From Amphiura filiformis (lineage: Eukaryota > Echinodermata > Ophiuroidea > Amphilepidida > Amphiuridae), in assembly GCF_039555335.1 (NCBI RefSeq), contig NC_092628.1, positions 33,688,965-33,752,964 of the forward strand: a stretch of DNA of 64,000 nucleotides. The letters are read 5' to 3'. Shown here one piece after another: positions 35,299 through 42,417 of the stretch. Numbering within the stretch: the stretch's first letter is position 1; each line of letters starts with the position of its first letter. Position numbers and translations under genes: made by a program. A model generated the notes under the pieces. It did no database searches. It had not been told where the DNA came from and saw only the letters and a program-made list of their open reading frames with translations.

Positions 35299-35735
35299 GC
35301 AATGTGACAGTTTTAATTACTAATCTATTAACATGAATGCATGAAGTCATATGATTTGTGTGTACTCATTGACTTTCAGAACGGATTCTGAAATGGAAAG
35401 CATTCAAACATCAGCGATATGTAAGCGCTTAAGAATACCAGCGTTATTATTAATATTATATAATTCATATTAATGAGAAATATTTTTAGCTGACCATGTA
35501 TACTTACCATTCTTTCTCTATTATAATTAGTTAAATTCGTGCTATATATCCAATTCAATTCTGCCATTCTTGCTCCTTTACCCTGTACCACCCTGTCAAA
35601 CTCTTGAAGGAATACTCTTGCTTGTACTTCGTCGGTAATCAATTCGCCATTTGAACTGCTGATCGTTTGGATTAAAACTAGCAAGACGAAAACCAAGATA
35701 ACTTGTCCACATGTCATGACTTTTGTTGCTGCCAT
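17257..35735 (-). CDS. ACE: ACE-B: complete single-domain angiotensin-converting enzyme gene
   Basis: Thirteen coding exons: 35735-35508, 30302-30144, 28222-28123, 25523-25380, 23899-23708, 23065-22968, 22521-22352, 21539-21316, 20249-20105, 19388-19290, 18535-18413, 18171-17987, 17345-17257. They total 1956 nt, 651 residues plus TAG, about the size of one human ACE domain. Seen: signal peptide (about 1-30); HASA at 351-354; zinc site His381, Glu382, His385 and Glu409; Lys509, His511, Tyr518, Arg520 and Tyr521, two less than the human testis ACE numbers 511, 513, 520, 522 and 523 (substrate and chloride contacts). Family role: removes C-terminal dipeptides from peptides outside the cell. Every splice junction is GT-AG and in frame. 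The last exon encodes a hydrophobic tail, suggesting membrane attachment. The only undamaged full copy here. Natural substrate unknown. Confidence 0.94.
17987..18171 (-). CDS. ACE: ACE-B exon 12
   Basis: 185 nt, residues 562-622. Encodes [20 protein letters not shown] through [10 protein letters not shown] to [10 protein letters not shown], the C-terminal helices of the catalytic domain. Donor GTGATT. Confidence 0.92.
18413..18535 (-). CDS. ACE: ACE-B exon 11
   Basis: 123 nt. Begins with the last base of Arg520, then [16 protein letters not shown] and on to [17 protein letters not shown]. Tyr521 matches the transition-state tyrosine (human 523). The [10 protein letters not shown] block is strongly conserved in family M2. 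Acceptor CTTAG, donor GTAAGT. Confidence 0.92.
19116..19289. other. Unusually conserved intron block beside ACE-B exon 10
   Basis: 174 nt reaching the exon 10 donor. Aligned with 40119-40298 of ACE-C it shows 3 substitutions and one 6-nt gap, against about 10 in 99 for exon 10. On the + strand both copies keep an open frame (CEFGVE, then [20 protein letters not shown], ending TTLWF and TAA), and the gap preserves it. Whether it is translated is unknown. Confidence 0.6.
19290..19388 (-). CDS. ACE: ACE-B exon 10
   Basis: 99 nt, residues 488-519. [20 protein letters not shown], then [12 protein letters not shown] and two bases of Arg520. Contains Lys509 and His511 of the substrate pocket. The Pro residues usual in FHIPxxxPYIR are Ala and Ser here. 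Confidence 0.92.
19755..19955. mobile_element. Foldback of two Penelope-type tails
   Basis: GTACAACAACATCC ... AAAACAACCGACGTTTC at the left pairs with GAAACGTCGGTTGTTTT ... GGATGTTGTTGTAC at the right. The GAAACGTCGG motif is typical of terminal regions of Penelope-like elements. No coding part. ACE-B intron 9. Confidence 0.55.
20105..20249 (-). CDS. ACE: ACE-B exon 9
   Basis: 145 nt, residues 440-486, following the exon 8 to 9 Glu codon. [20 protein letters not shown] through [20 protein letters not shown] to WWELR; one Asn-Gly-Thr N-glycosylation sequon. Donor GTAACA. Confidence 0.92.
21316..21539 (-). CDS. ACE: ACE-B exon 8 (zinc site)
   Basis: 224 nt, residues 365-438. [13 protein letters not shown] gives His381, Glu382 and His385; [13 protein letters not shown] gives Glu409. 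The intact frame here is the reference for the damage in ACE-C. Donor GTGAGT, acceptor TTTCAG. Confidence 0.95.
21667..22028. mobile_element. hAT-like MITE, 362 bp
   Basis: Begins CAGTGGCGTAGAT and ends ATCTACGCCTATG (imperfect inverted repeat), flanked by an exact 8-bp duplication CGCGTTTT (21659-21666, 22029-22036). Inside are GCGCGCGAAGCG motifs and runs of G and C. A related internal segment occurs within 43284-44633. ACE-B intron 7. Confidence 0.75.
22352..22521 (-). CDS. ACE: ACE-B exon 7
   Basis: 170 nt, residues 308-363. [20 protein letters not shown] through [15 protein letters not shown] to NAKDF plus AG of Arg364. Acceptor CCTAG, donor GTTTGT. Confidence 0.93.
22968..23065 (-). 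CDS. ACE: ACE-B exon 6
   Basis: 98 nt, residues 276-307. [20 protein letters not shown] to DITENLRIK, then donor GTATAG. The two Trp of the NMW..xW block are intact, unlike in ACE-A. Confidence 0.9.
23239..23630. mobile_element. Long foldback element
   Basis: Arms of roughly 145 bp: CTCCGGCAATGCCTTATTATG ... CAACACGCGATATTCAAA (left) and TTTGAATATCGCGTGTTG ... AAGGCATAATG ... GCCGGAG (right). Absent from the matching introns of A and C, so inserted after duplication. ACE-B intron 5. Confidence 0.7.
23708..23899 (-). CDS. ACE: ACE-B exon 5
   Basis: 192 nt, residues 211-274. [20 protein letters not shown] through [20 protein letters not shown] to [10 protein letters not shown] plus one base of Gly. 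An in-frame ATG just upstream (MADYDD) is intron sequence, not a start. Confidence 0.93.
24045..24430. mobile_element. Foldback-type element
   Basis: CTATTCGCTGTCGTAG at 24061-24076 pairs with CTACGATAGCGAATA at 24399-24413, with GACGTCA on both inner sides. Non-coding. ACE-B intron 4. Confidence 0.5.
24498..24808 (+). repeat. Dispersed repeat, uninterrupted copy
   Basis: About 300 bp (CACGCATTCCTACACCTCAA ... CACCCAATTGGGCAGT ... ACTTGGCTCGTT) matching 28980-30020 of the same gene, where it is split by a TTAA-type insertion and a tandem duplication. ACE-B intron 4. Confidence 0.7.
25380..25523 (-). CDS. ACE: ACE-B exon 4
   Basis: 144 nt, phase 1 at both ends. [20 protein letters not shown] then [20 protein letters not shown] to EIAEAN. 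This is the exon largely missing from ACE-A. Acceptor CTTCAG, donor GTAAAG. Confidence 0.93.
27041..27235. mobile_element. Harbinger-like MITE
   Basis: 195 bp, inverted ends GGGACGCACCATTAGA plus TTCAAGGGGGG, flanked by TAA (27038-27040 and 27236-27238). Interior is poly-T and G-rich. The 3-bp TWA duplication and GGG ends fit the PIF/Harbinger superfamily. Confidence 0.75.
27402..27503. repeat. 100-bp palindrome
   Basis: CCTAGATTCAGGAGTGGATA ... GTGTACAG pairs with its inverse ending TATCCACTCCTGTATCTAGG. A compact hairpin element. Confidence 0.65.
27603..27889. mobile_element. Harbinger-like MITE
   Basis: 287 bp, ends GGGACGCACCATTAGATAT and inverse, flanked by TTA on both sides (27600-27602, 27890-27892). 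Interior has long A tracts and CGCCAGGCGGCG. Confidence 0.75.
28123..28222 (-). CDS. ACE: ACE-B exon 3
   Basis: 100 nt, residues 130-162. [20 protein letters not shown] to ETCLPLDP, with the Cys pair of the first disulfide. Acceptor CCCACAG, donor GTAGGA. Confidence 0.92.
28667..28940. mobile_element. Decayed Harbinger-like copy, one end recognisable
   Basis: GGGACGCGTCAATCGATTCTC parallels GGGACGCACCGTTAGATTCTC of the 36045 copy; inside is CGCCGCCGAAGGC. The right inverted end was not found. Confidence 0.45.
28943..29692 (+). repeat. 375-bp tandem duplication
   Basis: Two nearly identical 375-bp units, about 28943-29317 and 29318-29692, each containing the CACGCATTCCTACACC repeat and the left arm of the TTAA-type element. 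The junction carries TTTACAGAC microhomology. ACE-B intron 2. Confidence 0.85.
29561..29894. mobile_element. piggyBac-like TTAA foldback
   Basis: 334 bp bounded by TTAA at 29557-29560 and 29895-29898. Left GGTGGTACTACACCCC and right inverse GGGGGTACTACACC; the arms pair for over 100 bp (TGCATTTTTCTCAAAAA ... GACAAGTAAGATATGTATAT). Its left arm alone recurs at 29186 through the tandem duplication. Confidence 0.75.
30144..30302 (-). CDS. ACE: ACE-B exon 2
   Basis: 159 nt, residues 77-129. [20 protein letters not shown] through [20 protein letters not shown] to NETIVE. Acceptor GAAAG, donor GTATGT. Confidence 0.92.
30449..30650. mobile_element. Partial CAGTGGCGTA element
   Basis: One end, CAGTGGCGTATCTAGGGG, of the same type as the adjacent hAT-like MITE. 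No matching inverted end. Confidence 0.4.
30669..30894. mobile_element. hAT-like MITE, 226 bp
   Basis: Starts CAGTGGCGTAGCCA and ends TGGCTATACGCCACTG, flanked by an exact 8-bp duplication CTCCCTTG (30661-30668 and 30895-30902). Non-coding. ACE-B intron 1. Confidence 0.82.
31789..31862 (-). mobile_element. Penelope-type tail with hammerhead-like core (minus copy)
   Basis: Reverse strand carries CTGATGA (31838-31832), a hairpin AGTGCTGC-GTA-GCAGCAT and GAAAC (31813-31809), the order of hammerhead ribozyme core elements reported in Penelope-like retroelements. The closing stem I is not convincing. Confidence 0.5.
32046..32117 (+). mobile_element. Penelope-type tail with hammerhead-like core (plus copy)
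   Basis: Inverted partner of 31789-31862: CTGATGA at 32071-32077, hairpin 32078-32095, GAAAC 32096-32100, then a GTATGTC stretch that could hold a GTC cleavage site. Confidence 0.5.
32193..32332 (+). repeat. 26-bp tandem repeat, about five copies
   Basis: Five near-perfect copies of GGGCAAACATTTTTGC plus AAAATATTTT. It creates a repetitive open frame that I do not regard as a gene. Confidence 0.9.
32991..33789. mobile_element. 800-bp foldback element
   Basis: TAAGGTGGTATTTGAGGCA at the left pairs with TGCATCAAATACCACCTTA at the right. Inner blocks (GCATAAATGTTCATAAC, CCAATATTTTG) also recur inverted at 33515-33560. Non-coding. ACE-B intron 1. Confidence 0.7.
34840..35160 (+). repeat. Degenerate minisatellite
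   Basis: Repeated variants of AATTGAAAGAAAGGTCTA, roughly 18-25 bp per unit, on the + strand. Confidence 0.7.
35229..35300 (+). repeat. (TTTA)n microsatellite
   Basis: About 17 uninterrupted TTTA units in ACE-B intron 1, 200 bp before exon 1. Confidence 0.95.
35508..35735 (-). CDS. ACE: ACE-B exon 1 (start, signal peptide)
   Basis: 76 codons from ATG at 35735-35733: [10 protein letters not shown], hydrophobic core [12 protein letters not shown], polar ISSSNG, then [17 protein letters not shown] to NRERM. The open frame extends upstream to a non-ATG codon, but A and C both start at this ATG. A 5.2-kb intron follows, the longest of the gene. Confidence 0.93.
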
Positions 35736-35975
35736 AGTGTCGTTAAAAGTCAAACAAAGAACGGTTCAATCATGCAAATCCAAGAAATCAGACGTTTTAC
35801 ATTATAATTAAGTGCGGTTTATCATGTGTATATGGCACGAACCTTTAACATTGTTCAATAGTGAAATGCGAGAGTTTGGGTACGCCGTTAATTCCGAACT
35901 AACATAGCTAAAACTGTACAGAGTCATTGCATTTCAAGATTTCTATGCGCATGCGCCCAGCCAGAAGTTAGAACA
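35736..35975 (-). promoter_or_regulatory. ACE-B 5' flank with GCGCATGCGC palindrome and octamer
   Basis: GCGCATGCGC at 35947-35956, about 210 bp above the ATG, then AGAAGTTAGAAC. Octamer-like ATGCAAAT at 35772-35779, where C has ATGTAAAT. The shared blocks among three duplicated genes make this the best promoter candidate. Confidence 0.5.
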
Positions 35976-36044
35976 AAAATTAAATTAAATTGTTACGATA
36001 GTTATTCCCATATTTCAAATGAAGGGTTTACGCGTGCCGCGTTA

Positions 36045-36143
36045 GGGACGCACCGTTAGATTCTCAGGGTGGGGGTAGGAAGTTTTCAAAAACAAAACTT
36101 CACCCACTACATGACCAAAAAAAAAAAACTTTCCCCACCAACA

Positions 36144-36176
<33 letters not shown>

Positions 36177-36329
36177 GTGTATAATGCATGAAATTAAAAA
36201 AAAAAAAAAAAAAAAACTTGCCGCCCTTGGCGGCAAAAAAAAAAACTTCGCCGCCTTCGGCGGCGAAAAAAAATTTCTTCCCCCGACCCTAACTTCCTAC
36301 CCCCCCCTGAGTATCAAATGGTGCGTCCC
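36045..36329. mobile_element. Harbinger-like MITE
   Basis: 285 bp, ends GGGACGCACCGTTAGAT and inverse CCATTTGAT variant, flanked by TTA (36042-36044, 36330-36332). Long A tracts and CGCCGCCTTCGGCGGCG inside. Lies about 310 bp upstream of the ACE-B start codon. Confidence 0.75.
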
Positions 36330-36845
36330 TTATTAAAGAAAACTCAACGAGTCATCAGACCTTTCACCTTCGGATCAAATTGAAGTCTGAAAACTAATGT
36401 CATTTGATTGGTTTTCTAGTTTTTCTTAAATTTAACATTGAATATTAGCAAGAAGGATGCATGTACGTCTGTTTATTTGATGGTGGGCGCCGTGCAGTCA
36501 GTAGTTTCATAATATTTTATACAATATAGTGGTTTAAAAAAGATTTACACCTATTAGCTGCATGCACGATATTTTACTCTAAACATGTCTAAAGTTGTTC
36601 TGAATTTAGTAGAAGTGACATGCAAGTTTCCTGGTGCATATGGAAATCACACAAAAATGAAGAAACCCAAACACTGATATATTTTAATAACACATTTATT
36701 TCTACAAGATTTAGACTTCCCATGTTAAACTATGTAGTTACAGAACAAAAACATTTTGTGGTATTATTATTTTTATCAGTACACGAAAATACTAAATTTA
36801 AAATCCAGATATTCATATCCTTGTGAATTAAATCAACAACCACCC

Positions 36846-37083
36846 AGTCAACACCCAGTTTTTAAAAAGTGTTTTGGTTTTAATCAAAACATTTTAATAA
36901 CATTAAATTTCTGGTCTCATAAAAACGTTTAAAAACTTTTTATATATACGAAAAACACAATAACATAACAACACATAAAATGATGTCAAAAATTATTGTA
37001 AAATATTTTCGAATGTTTTGTAGCAAGTTTAAAAAAATGTCTATGAATGTTATTGAAACGTTTTATACCCTTTATATAACCCC
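36846..37083. repeat. AT-rich AACGTTTT-type repeat, partial
   Basis: Shares AAAACATTTTAATAACATT and ACGTTTTATACCCTTTATA with the other copies; no clean ends. Confidence 0.55.
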
Positions 37084-37295
37084 TTGCCTGCCACTTAAAT
37101 TCTTAATGTACGATCTTTTTAAATTTTTAGATTTTTCTTTTTTTCTTCCAAAATGATAAAATAGTTAATATGCAATCATTATGAAAGTTCCCAATACATC
37201 TGGACGATACATCTGGAAATTTGCAAAGAAACAACATCATACTTCTTCACCTCTATCACTCGAAATTGTCTGGATTCCCCCGAGTGCGGACTCAG

Positions 37296-37362
37296 AGTTA
37301 GTCTCCTACGAAGCCAGTTTGGTTACGCTCCCTCCACCAAACTGGCTGCGTAGGAGACTAAG
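37296..37362. repeat. Hairpin
   Basis: GTTAGTCTCCTACGAAGCCA and TTTGGT pair with ACCAAACTGGCTGCGTAGGA and GACTAA across a short loop. Confidence 0.7.
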
Positions 37363-37650
37363 ATTTGCGATCGTTCTGACATAATTATTATCATAATCTG
37401 AAAATTATGATAATATGTCTGACCAACAGAAAATCACCCCGTTTTACTACAAATAGGGCGAATTTGACAGTTTGCTCATATATGTAAGTTGGAACATGTG
37501 TAAGTATTACAAATATGCCAAAAAAAAAATCGGTTTTGAAAAAAATAAAGGTATATTCTGAAAAAAGATCATATATTAAGACTTTAAATGCGACACTTAA
37601 ATTTTATACTCTTTATGTGCGATATATAAAGCTGTATGAAGAGCATCATG

Positions 37651-37739
37651 CTATAAACGCAGTAGTAGTAGTTCCAAACATGCACAAACAAACAGAACAG
37701 TTGTTGACGCCATGACGTGAGGTGCAGCTCCAAATGGAT
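37651..37739 (-). CDS. ACE: ACE-C exon 13 (hydrophobic tail, stop)
   Basis: 89 nt; completes an Asp codon, then PFGAAPHVMASTTVLFVCAC, LELLLLRL and TAG. Nine of ten substitution-free core hydrophobic positions agree with B, so the tail is a shared feature of this subfamily. Confidence 0.83.
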
Positions 37740-38326
37740 CTAAAAAGAAAATAAGAAAAAAATTATAGTTACATTTCCCGAACATAATCATAGTGTCAAA
37801 TTAAAAAAAAACCGATTGCCAGTAAACATGGTAAACTACACATCTATTAAACATGTAATTGAACATGTCCGATATACTGCGCCCAGAAAGTACACTTGGA
37901 AAAAAATCCTAATTTTAAAACTTAACCATATCTGTATTTTTCTATTTTTTGATAGATGCACAATCTCATCCTGCACATTATGACACCACATTGAATCCAA
38001 TGTGACCTCAAGAAGTAAGGTTACAACCATTTGATTAGACGACGGTCCAGTTTTAAAAGTGACAATCTGCCCTATATACACGCCTGATCGGTAGCATGCG
38101 ACAATGTACAGCAATTATGGACAATATTGATGGGATCAACAGAACTTAAACAAAAGAAACTGAAGAAAACTGAAACAAAAGAACTGAAATCAAATAAAAG
38201 TTGTGAAAAGTACAGAGAAGAAGAAAAAAAGAAATAAAAACTTGTTTGTTGCGCTTGTTGGAATCTTTTCGCTTTGTATAGGCCAGTTTGTCACCTTTAA
38301 AACTAGACCTTCGTCCAATCACATCC

Positions 38327-38747
38327 CAGCAAACACAAAACGTTTTCGACATCATTCGCAAAAGGTTATAAAAGGTTGTCAGAAAACGTTTAAATGTCGG
38401 GTTATATAAAGGGTATATTAAGAGTATAAAACGTTTTCATAACCTTAAAAAATCTTTTTTGATAATCTACTGCTCAGCAAACAAAAAAAGTTTTACAGAA
38501 AACGTTTAAATGTCGGGTTATATAAAGGGTATAAAAACGTTTTTATAACAATCCAAAAACATTCTTGAAAACTTAATACAAAACATTCTAAACAGAATGT
38601 TACTTTGGGGTTGAAAAAATATTTTGCGAAAAATGTTTGCCCAAAATATTTTCAATAACGTTTTCATATTTCTTTATATAACCCGACATTTAAATGTTAT
38701 TAAAAGGTTTTGAAAAAAACATTTTAAGAACATTTCTGTGTTTGCTG
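38327..38747. mobile_element. CAGCAAACAC MITE
   Basis: 421 bp, begins CAGCAAACACAAAACG and ends TGTGTTTGCTG (inverted), filled with AACGTTTAAATGTCGGGTTA units. A nested CAGCAAACA end at about 38467 suggests one copy inserted into another. ACE-C intron 12, about 100 bp from exon 12. Confidence 0.7.
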
Positions 38748-38844
38748 AGTTCAAATATTTTAACATAATGTTATTTAAGTATTGACACAATATTGTATTT
38801 TTTTAAATTACAATGTTACACATGTACAATGAATAACATATTAC

Positions 38845-39029
38845 CTGGTGGCATCCACTGAGTATTTGGCCATCCGATTACTTCACCATTCCTTTTATTC
38901 TCTTTAATTAACCAATCGGTCAGTGGTTGGAAATACTCCATTAGTGCTGAAGCGTCAAATTCACGTTGTCCTGTCATAGCTTCCATGGCATCCGGCCAGG
39001 GTTTGCTCTCACCCATCTTCATCATATTC
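38845..39029 (-). CDS. ACE: ACE-C exon 12
   Basis: 185 nt. NMMKMGESKPWPDAMEAMTG through [20 protein letters not shown] to GWPNTQWMPP. Open, donor GTAATA, acceptor CACAG. Confidence 0.9.
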
Positions 39030-39245
39030 CTGTGAACAATAATAAAGGAATGCTTTAGTATTCACAAGTGTATCAGACACAAAAATAGATTTTAATCAGA
39101 AGAGTCATGAGATTGAGATACCAACCCCTTGCGTCCGGTAACTTATAGTTTCCGCAGTATTCCTCAGTACTTCGGTTCATAAAAAAGGAAGGTTAAAGGA
39201 AGGTTTTTATTTCAAACTCTAATGGTGACCCGCAGCTCAAATTGC

Positions 39246-39494
39246 TAGAATTGTACATTAAACACAACTAAACACACAATGCAATTTGCAGGCAGCAGCT
39301 TAATCAGCGCCAATATTGCAATATTGAAACAAACAACTATACAAACATCCAACCCAACCCAACCCCATCCCCCAGTAGGCAATGAGGATAAAGTGCCTTG
39401 CCCAAGGACACAACACGTTGGCACGAGCGGGGCTCGAACTCGCAACCTATGGATTATGAGTCGGGCGCCTTATCCACTCGGCCACACGTGCTCC
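39246..39494 (-). mobile_element. tRNA-headed SINE
   Basis: Reverse strand: GGAGCACGTGTGGCCGAGTG (A box), CTCATAA loop, GAGTTCGAGCCCC (B box), then TTGGGCAAGGCACTTTATCC as in the SINE at 2739. The 3' limit is approximate. The head lies about 11 nt from the exon 11 donor of ACE-C. Confidence 0.75.
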
Positions 39495-39510
39495 CATCAT
39501 TCATACTTAC

Positions 39511-39633
39511 GCAATAAGATTCCCTGCTTCTTTGGAGCGATAGATGTCGCAGCGATGCAATGGTCCCGTATTGTTAGATACATTACAGAGTGATTGATGA
39601 AATTGGAACTGTATCACAAAGCTGATAAAATAT
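39511..39633 (-). CDS. ACE: ACE-C exon 11
   Basis: 123 nt. [20 protein letters not shown] to [15 protein letters not shown]. Its donor GTAAGT (39510-39505) lies about 11 nt from the head of a SINE inserted in the following intron. Confidence 0.9.
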
Positions 39634-40118
39634 CTAAGACAATTCAAGAGAAAAGATACATTAGCACAGTGTTGTACAGAGATATAGATGCATTTGGCGG
39701 AAAATTAAAGCGGTAATATGCTTAAGCGAATGCTTAAAAAAGTTTCACTAACATAATTGTTGATACTAGTCCAGTTGCAGTAAGCAAGGAACATATTTGA
39801 CGTTTAGTGTTTGACTCATAAAAACAAAAAACAATGTAATCGTTTATCGCCTACATGCGACATTGGGGAGATGTCGCGGTTGAACGACGAAAGCCTCACT
39901 AGTCCCTGCAAGTGCTACGGAATCCATCATTGAGCAGCTGGCATACACCAACAAAGCAAAGTGACTGTCTTGCTCTTTACACCATAGAAAACATGCCGTT
40001 GACGATTTGGACTCCCCATCAGGCTTTAATACTGCAACATGCAAATCAGTACAGCCAAGAACATCATTCCCCGCCGATCATTCAATGCTAACATGTCGAA
40101 ATGGGGATTTGTCAGATC

Positions 40119-40298
40119 CCAACCTGTGAATTCGGAGTAGAGTACGTAACAGACAGTCAACCCGTCATCTCTGATTACCTGCTATACTACCTTTCAAATG
40201 GAGCACAAGGCCTGGCAGACATTAACTATATACTGGATGATCAACATGTGACTACCCTTTGGTTTTAATGTTTCATTCGCAAGCAGAAGACCACTTAC
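40119..40298. other. Unusually conserved intron block beside ACE-C exon 10
   Basis: 180 nt partner of 19116-19289. The + strand frame reads [20 protein letters not shown] to [18 protein letters not shown], then stop. Further from the exon the two introns lose similarity quickly. Confidence 0.6.
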
Positions 40299-40397
40299 CG
40301 TATGTATGCTACGTCATTTGCGATATGATATTTAGCAGCAGGATCAAAATCAGCTTCAGTTCGTTTTACTGGCGGAATTATGCCTTGGTATTTGGTT
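40299..40397 (-). CDS. ACE: ACE-C exon 10
   Basis: 99 nt. [32 protein letters not shown]. It differs from B exon 10 at about 10 of 99 bases, more than the intron block just downstream does. Confidence 0.9.
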
Positions 40398-40861
40398 CTG
40401 AAATTGTGACAAGATACATGACGTGATGCAAGAGAAGAAGACATACTGACATTTTGCCACACGATACGCCAAATATTACATTAACATTGTCTAACGTTGT
40501 CCTCACCCACAATTATTCCACCAGACGCCCCAAATGGCTCAGAGAGATCATTAGGCCAAACAAAACAATTACATACGTACGTGAAAATGTTGGAATTATA
40601 CTGTAATAACTTGTCAGTTTTAACTCCAATAAATTCAAGCTACTTATATATTTATATATTTTAGATAATGAGGAATTCTGGCTTGTATTATGGAGTTATA
40701 TGAAAAAACATAACCATGATAACAGACCCAAAGGAAATCTGCTATTAGAATCTGCTTAACAAGGGGGATTATAACAAAATAATAGTATAACTTAATATAT
40801 ACAACATGTACAAGACAATATTTTGTCTGTAAGAAACTTGACTTGACTTCTTGAGCGTTAC

Positions 40862-41006
40862 CTTAATTGCCACCATTTTGCATTGTATTGATCAGGTGTG
40901 ATCGTTCCATTAAAGACTGCCCAGCGCCATTGATCCATAAGATATCCAAATGGGAGGAAAGCAATTTTGTCGGCCGCCATAAACATAAGGAAGTTTAAGT
41001 CACTTT
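40862..41006 (-). CDS. ACE: ACE-C exon 9
   Basis: 145 nt. [20 protein letters not shown] to [11 protein letters not shown]; Gln replaces the Glu of A and B in WWELR. Acceptor GTGCAG, donor GTAACG. Confidence 0.9.
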
Positions 41007-41434
41007 CTGCACAAAAGAAATAAAAACATATTGCAACCATTAGCATGAATCGTGATTACGTTTGTCCGAAGCTTGATTCGGCTTTTGATTCATGAAGTTA
41101 AATATAATAGACGAATAATGAAGGCAGGATATCATGCTTTCGATTCTGGTTTCTTGTGTTCAGAATGGTAGCCTATTTGTAAAGAGATGTTTGTCAACAA
41201 CAGGCCTCTGAATTCAGACATTTCAATGTTATGGTGATCAACATTTGGGCCCAAAGTATCTTGAAGCTCTTGACTGTCTCGTAATAGTTTCCATCGTGTT
41301 TTGCTAAACATGGTTAAGTTCCAGGAATTGCCCATGCACATGCCCAGATGTATACAAGTCTATACATTATTTCAGAGATTGATTTACTTTACAGACCCCG
41401 GGATATGCACCATGGACTGTTGTTTCATACTCAC

Positions 41435-41656
41435 CATCGTCTTCTTGTAGTTCATCGAGCAATCCTATAGCATGTAGATGCTTGGGTGTGGCAACAGATA
41501 ATGCTAGAGTATCTCCAATTGCCTCATGAAATCCGGGATTGCACCCCACGATATACCCATGGCTGATGTTTGTATTGCATATGATATTGTGTATGACCCA
41601 TTTCGTGATGAATAGTAACAAATTCCTTCATGTTGATATCCGTGCACATTTTAATT
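41435..41656 (-). pseudogene. ACE: ACE-C exon 8, two 1-nt deletions and premature stop
   Basis: 222 nt where A, B and D have 224. [20 protein letters not shown] is in frame from the acceptor. After YRG the frame reads VQSRIS and stops at 41526-41524. From about 41540 down the original reading ([20 protein letters not shown] to LLDELQEDD) continues in another frame. Both splice sites are normal. Comparison with A and B puts one missing base in a GG pair and one in a run of five C on the + strand. Confidence 0.9.
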
Positions 41657-41901
41657 CTGAAAATTATAGAAAGAAAATGTAACATGTTTGTTTATGGTTA
41701 GTATCGCTGTTATTACTGTACAGATGCGTTTTGCCAGTACTGTCCGAGGTCGACGCATTACGTTAAGGCCCTTACACATTGAATCAGAAGTCATTTTGTA
41801 CAAATATAATCAAAGGTGTAAAATTTGAAGAGAGGAGTGATAATTATAACCATAATAACTATTATACGAGCTTCAAAAGTTCTTATAGTATATAGACAAA
41901 C

Positions 41902-42071
41902 CTAAAATCCTTGGCGTTGCCGAAGTCCCAGGCTGATGCATGACACACCACCTCCCTGTCTTCGGGTTTCTCTATCATAGAATGATTCCAGAATTCCTGT
42001 GTCATGGGTAATAATCCTAGTGATGTGAAAAACTCCTCGGCCACTTCGAACATTTGCAAAGCTGTATAATT
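41902..42071 (-). CDS. ACE: ACE-C exon 7
   Basis: 170 nt. [20 protein letters not shown], then [20 protein letters not shown] to [14 protein letters not shown]. Upstream of the frameshift. MTQ replaces MPQ. Confidence 0.9.
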
Positions 42072-42319
42072 CTAGGAGATACAACAATAGTGTACATTAA
42101 GTGTGAGTTACGTATTTCTATCTTGATTGCTTTTTTTACAAAGGGCAGAAAGACTATAAGAACAATTTAGACATAATTATGTCTATCCAGATCGCACACT
42201 CTTGTAAAATTATGTTTGGGTTGAGCCACTAGTGCAATGGTACACAATTCAAATAATCTGGGTAATGGCCCTTTAAACTTCAATTGAGTAAGATATTCGT
42301 AAGCTTTTGATTTCTGTAC

Positions 42320-42417
42320 CTTGCTTTTTAGATTGTCAGTTATATCAACAGCAGCCTTTCCTGGATAGGGTTCCAGTAAGTCATTTAGAGATCCCCACGA
42401 TTGAGACCACATGTTTC
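42320..42417 (-). CDS. ACE: ACE-C exon 6
   Basis: 98 nt. NMWSQSWGSLNDLLEPYPGK to DITDNLKSK, donor GTACAG. An open frame continues past the donor into the intron for about 50 codons, but lengths in A and B place the exon end here. Confidence 0.87.

Larger units (their letters stand above)
35976..37650. other. Intergenic DNA between ACE-C and ACE-B
   Basis: Contains a Harbinger-like MITE, a partial AT-rich repeat (36846-37083) and a hairpin (37296-37362). No gene recognised; the ACE-C 3' UTR must start at the right end of the stretch. Confidence 0.65.

Noticed and set aside
35736-35753. Upstream start for ACE-B adding MTFNDT
   Set aside because: The upstream codon is TTG; A and C both begin at the MAA ATG.
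39844-40044. Possible small protein on the minus strand in ACE-C intron 10
   Set aside because: No start, splice context or recognisable domain; the matching interval of ACE-B does not keep it.
42167-42319. Extension of ACE-C exon 6 by about 50 codons into the intron
   Set aside because: A and B have donors at the same position, and the extended frame has no similarity to ACE.
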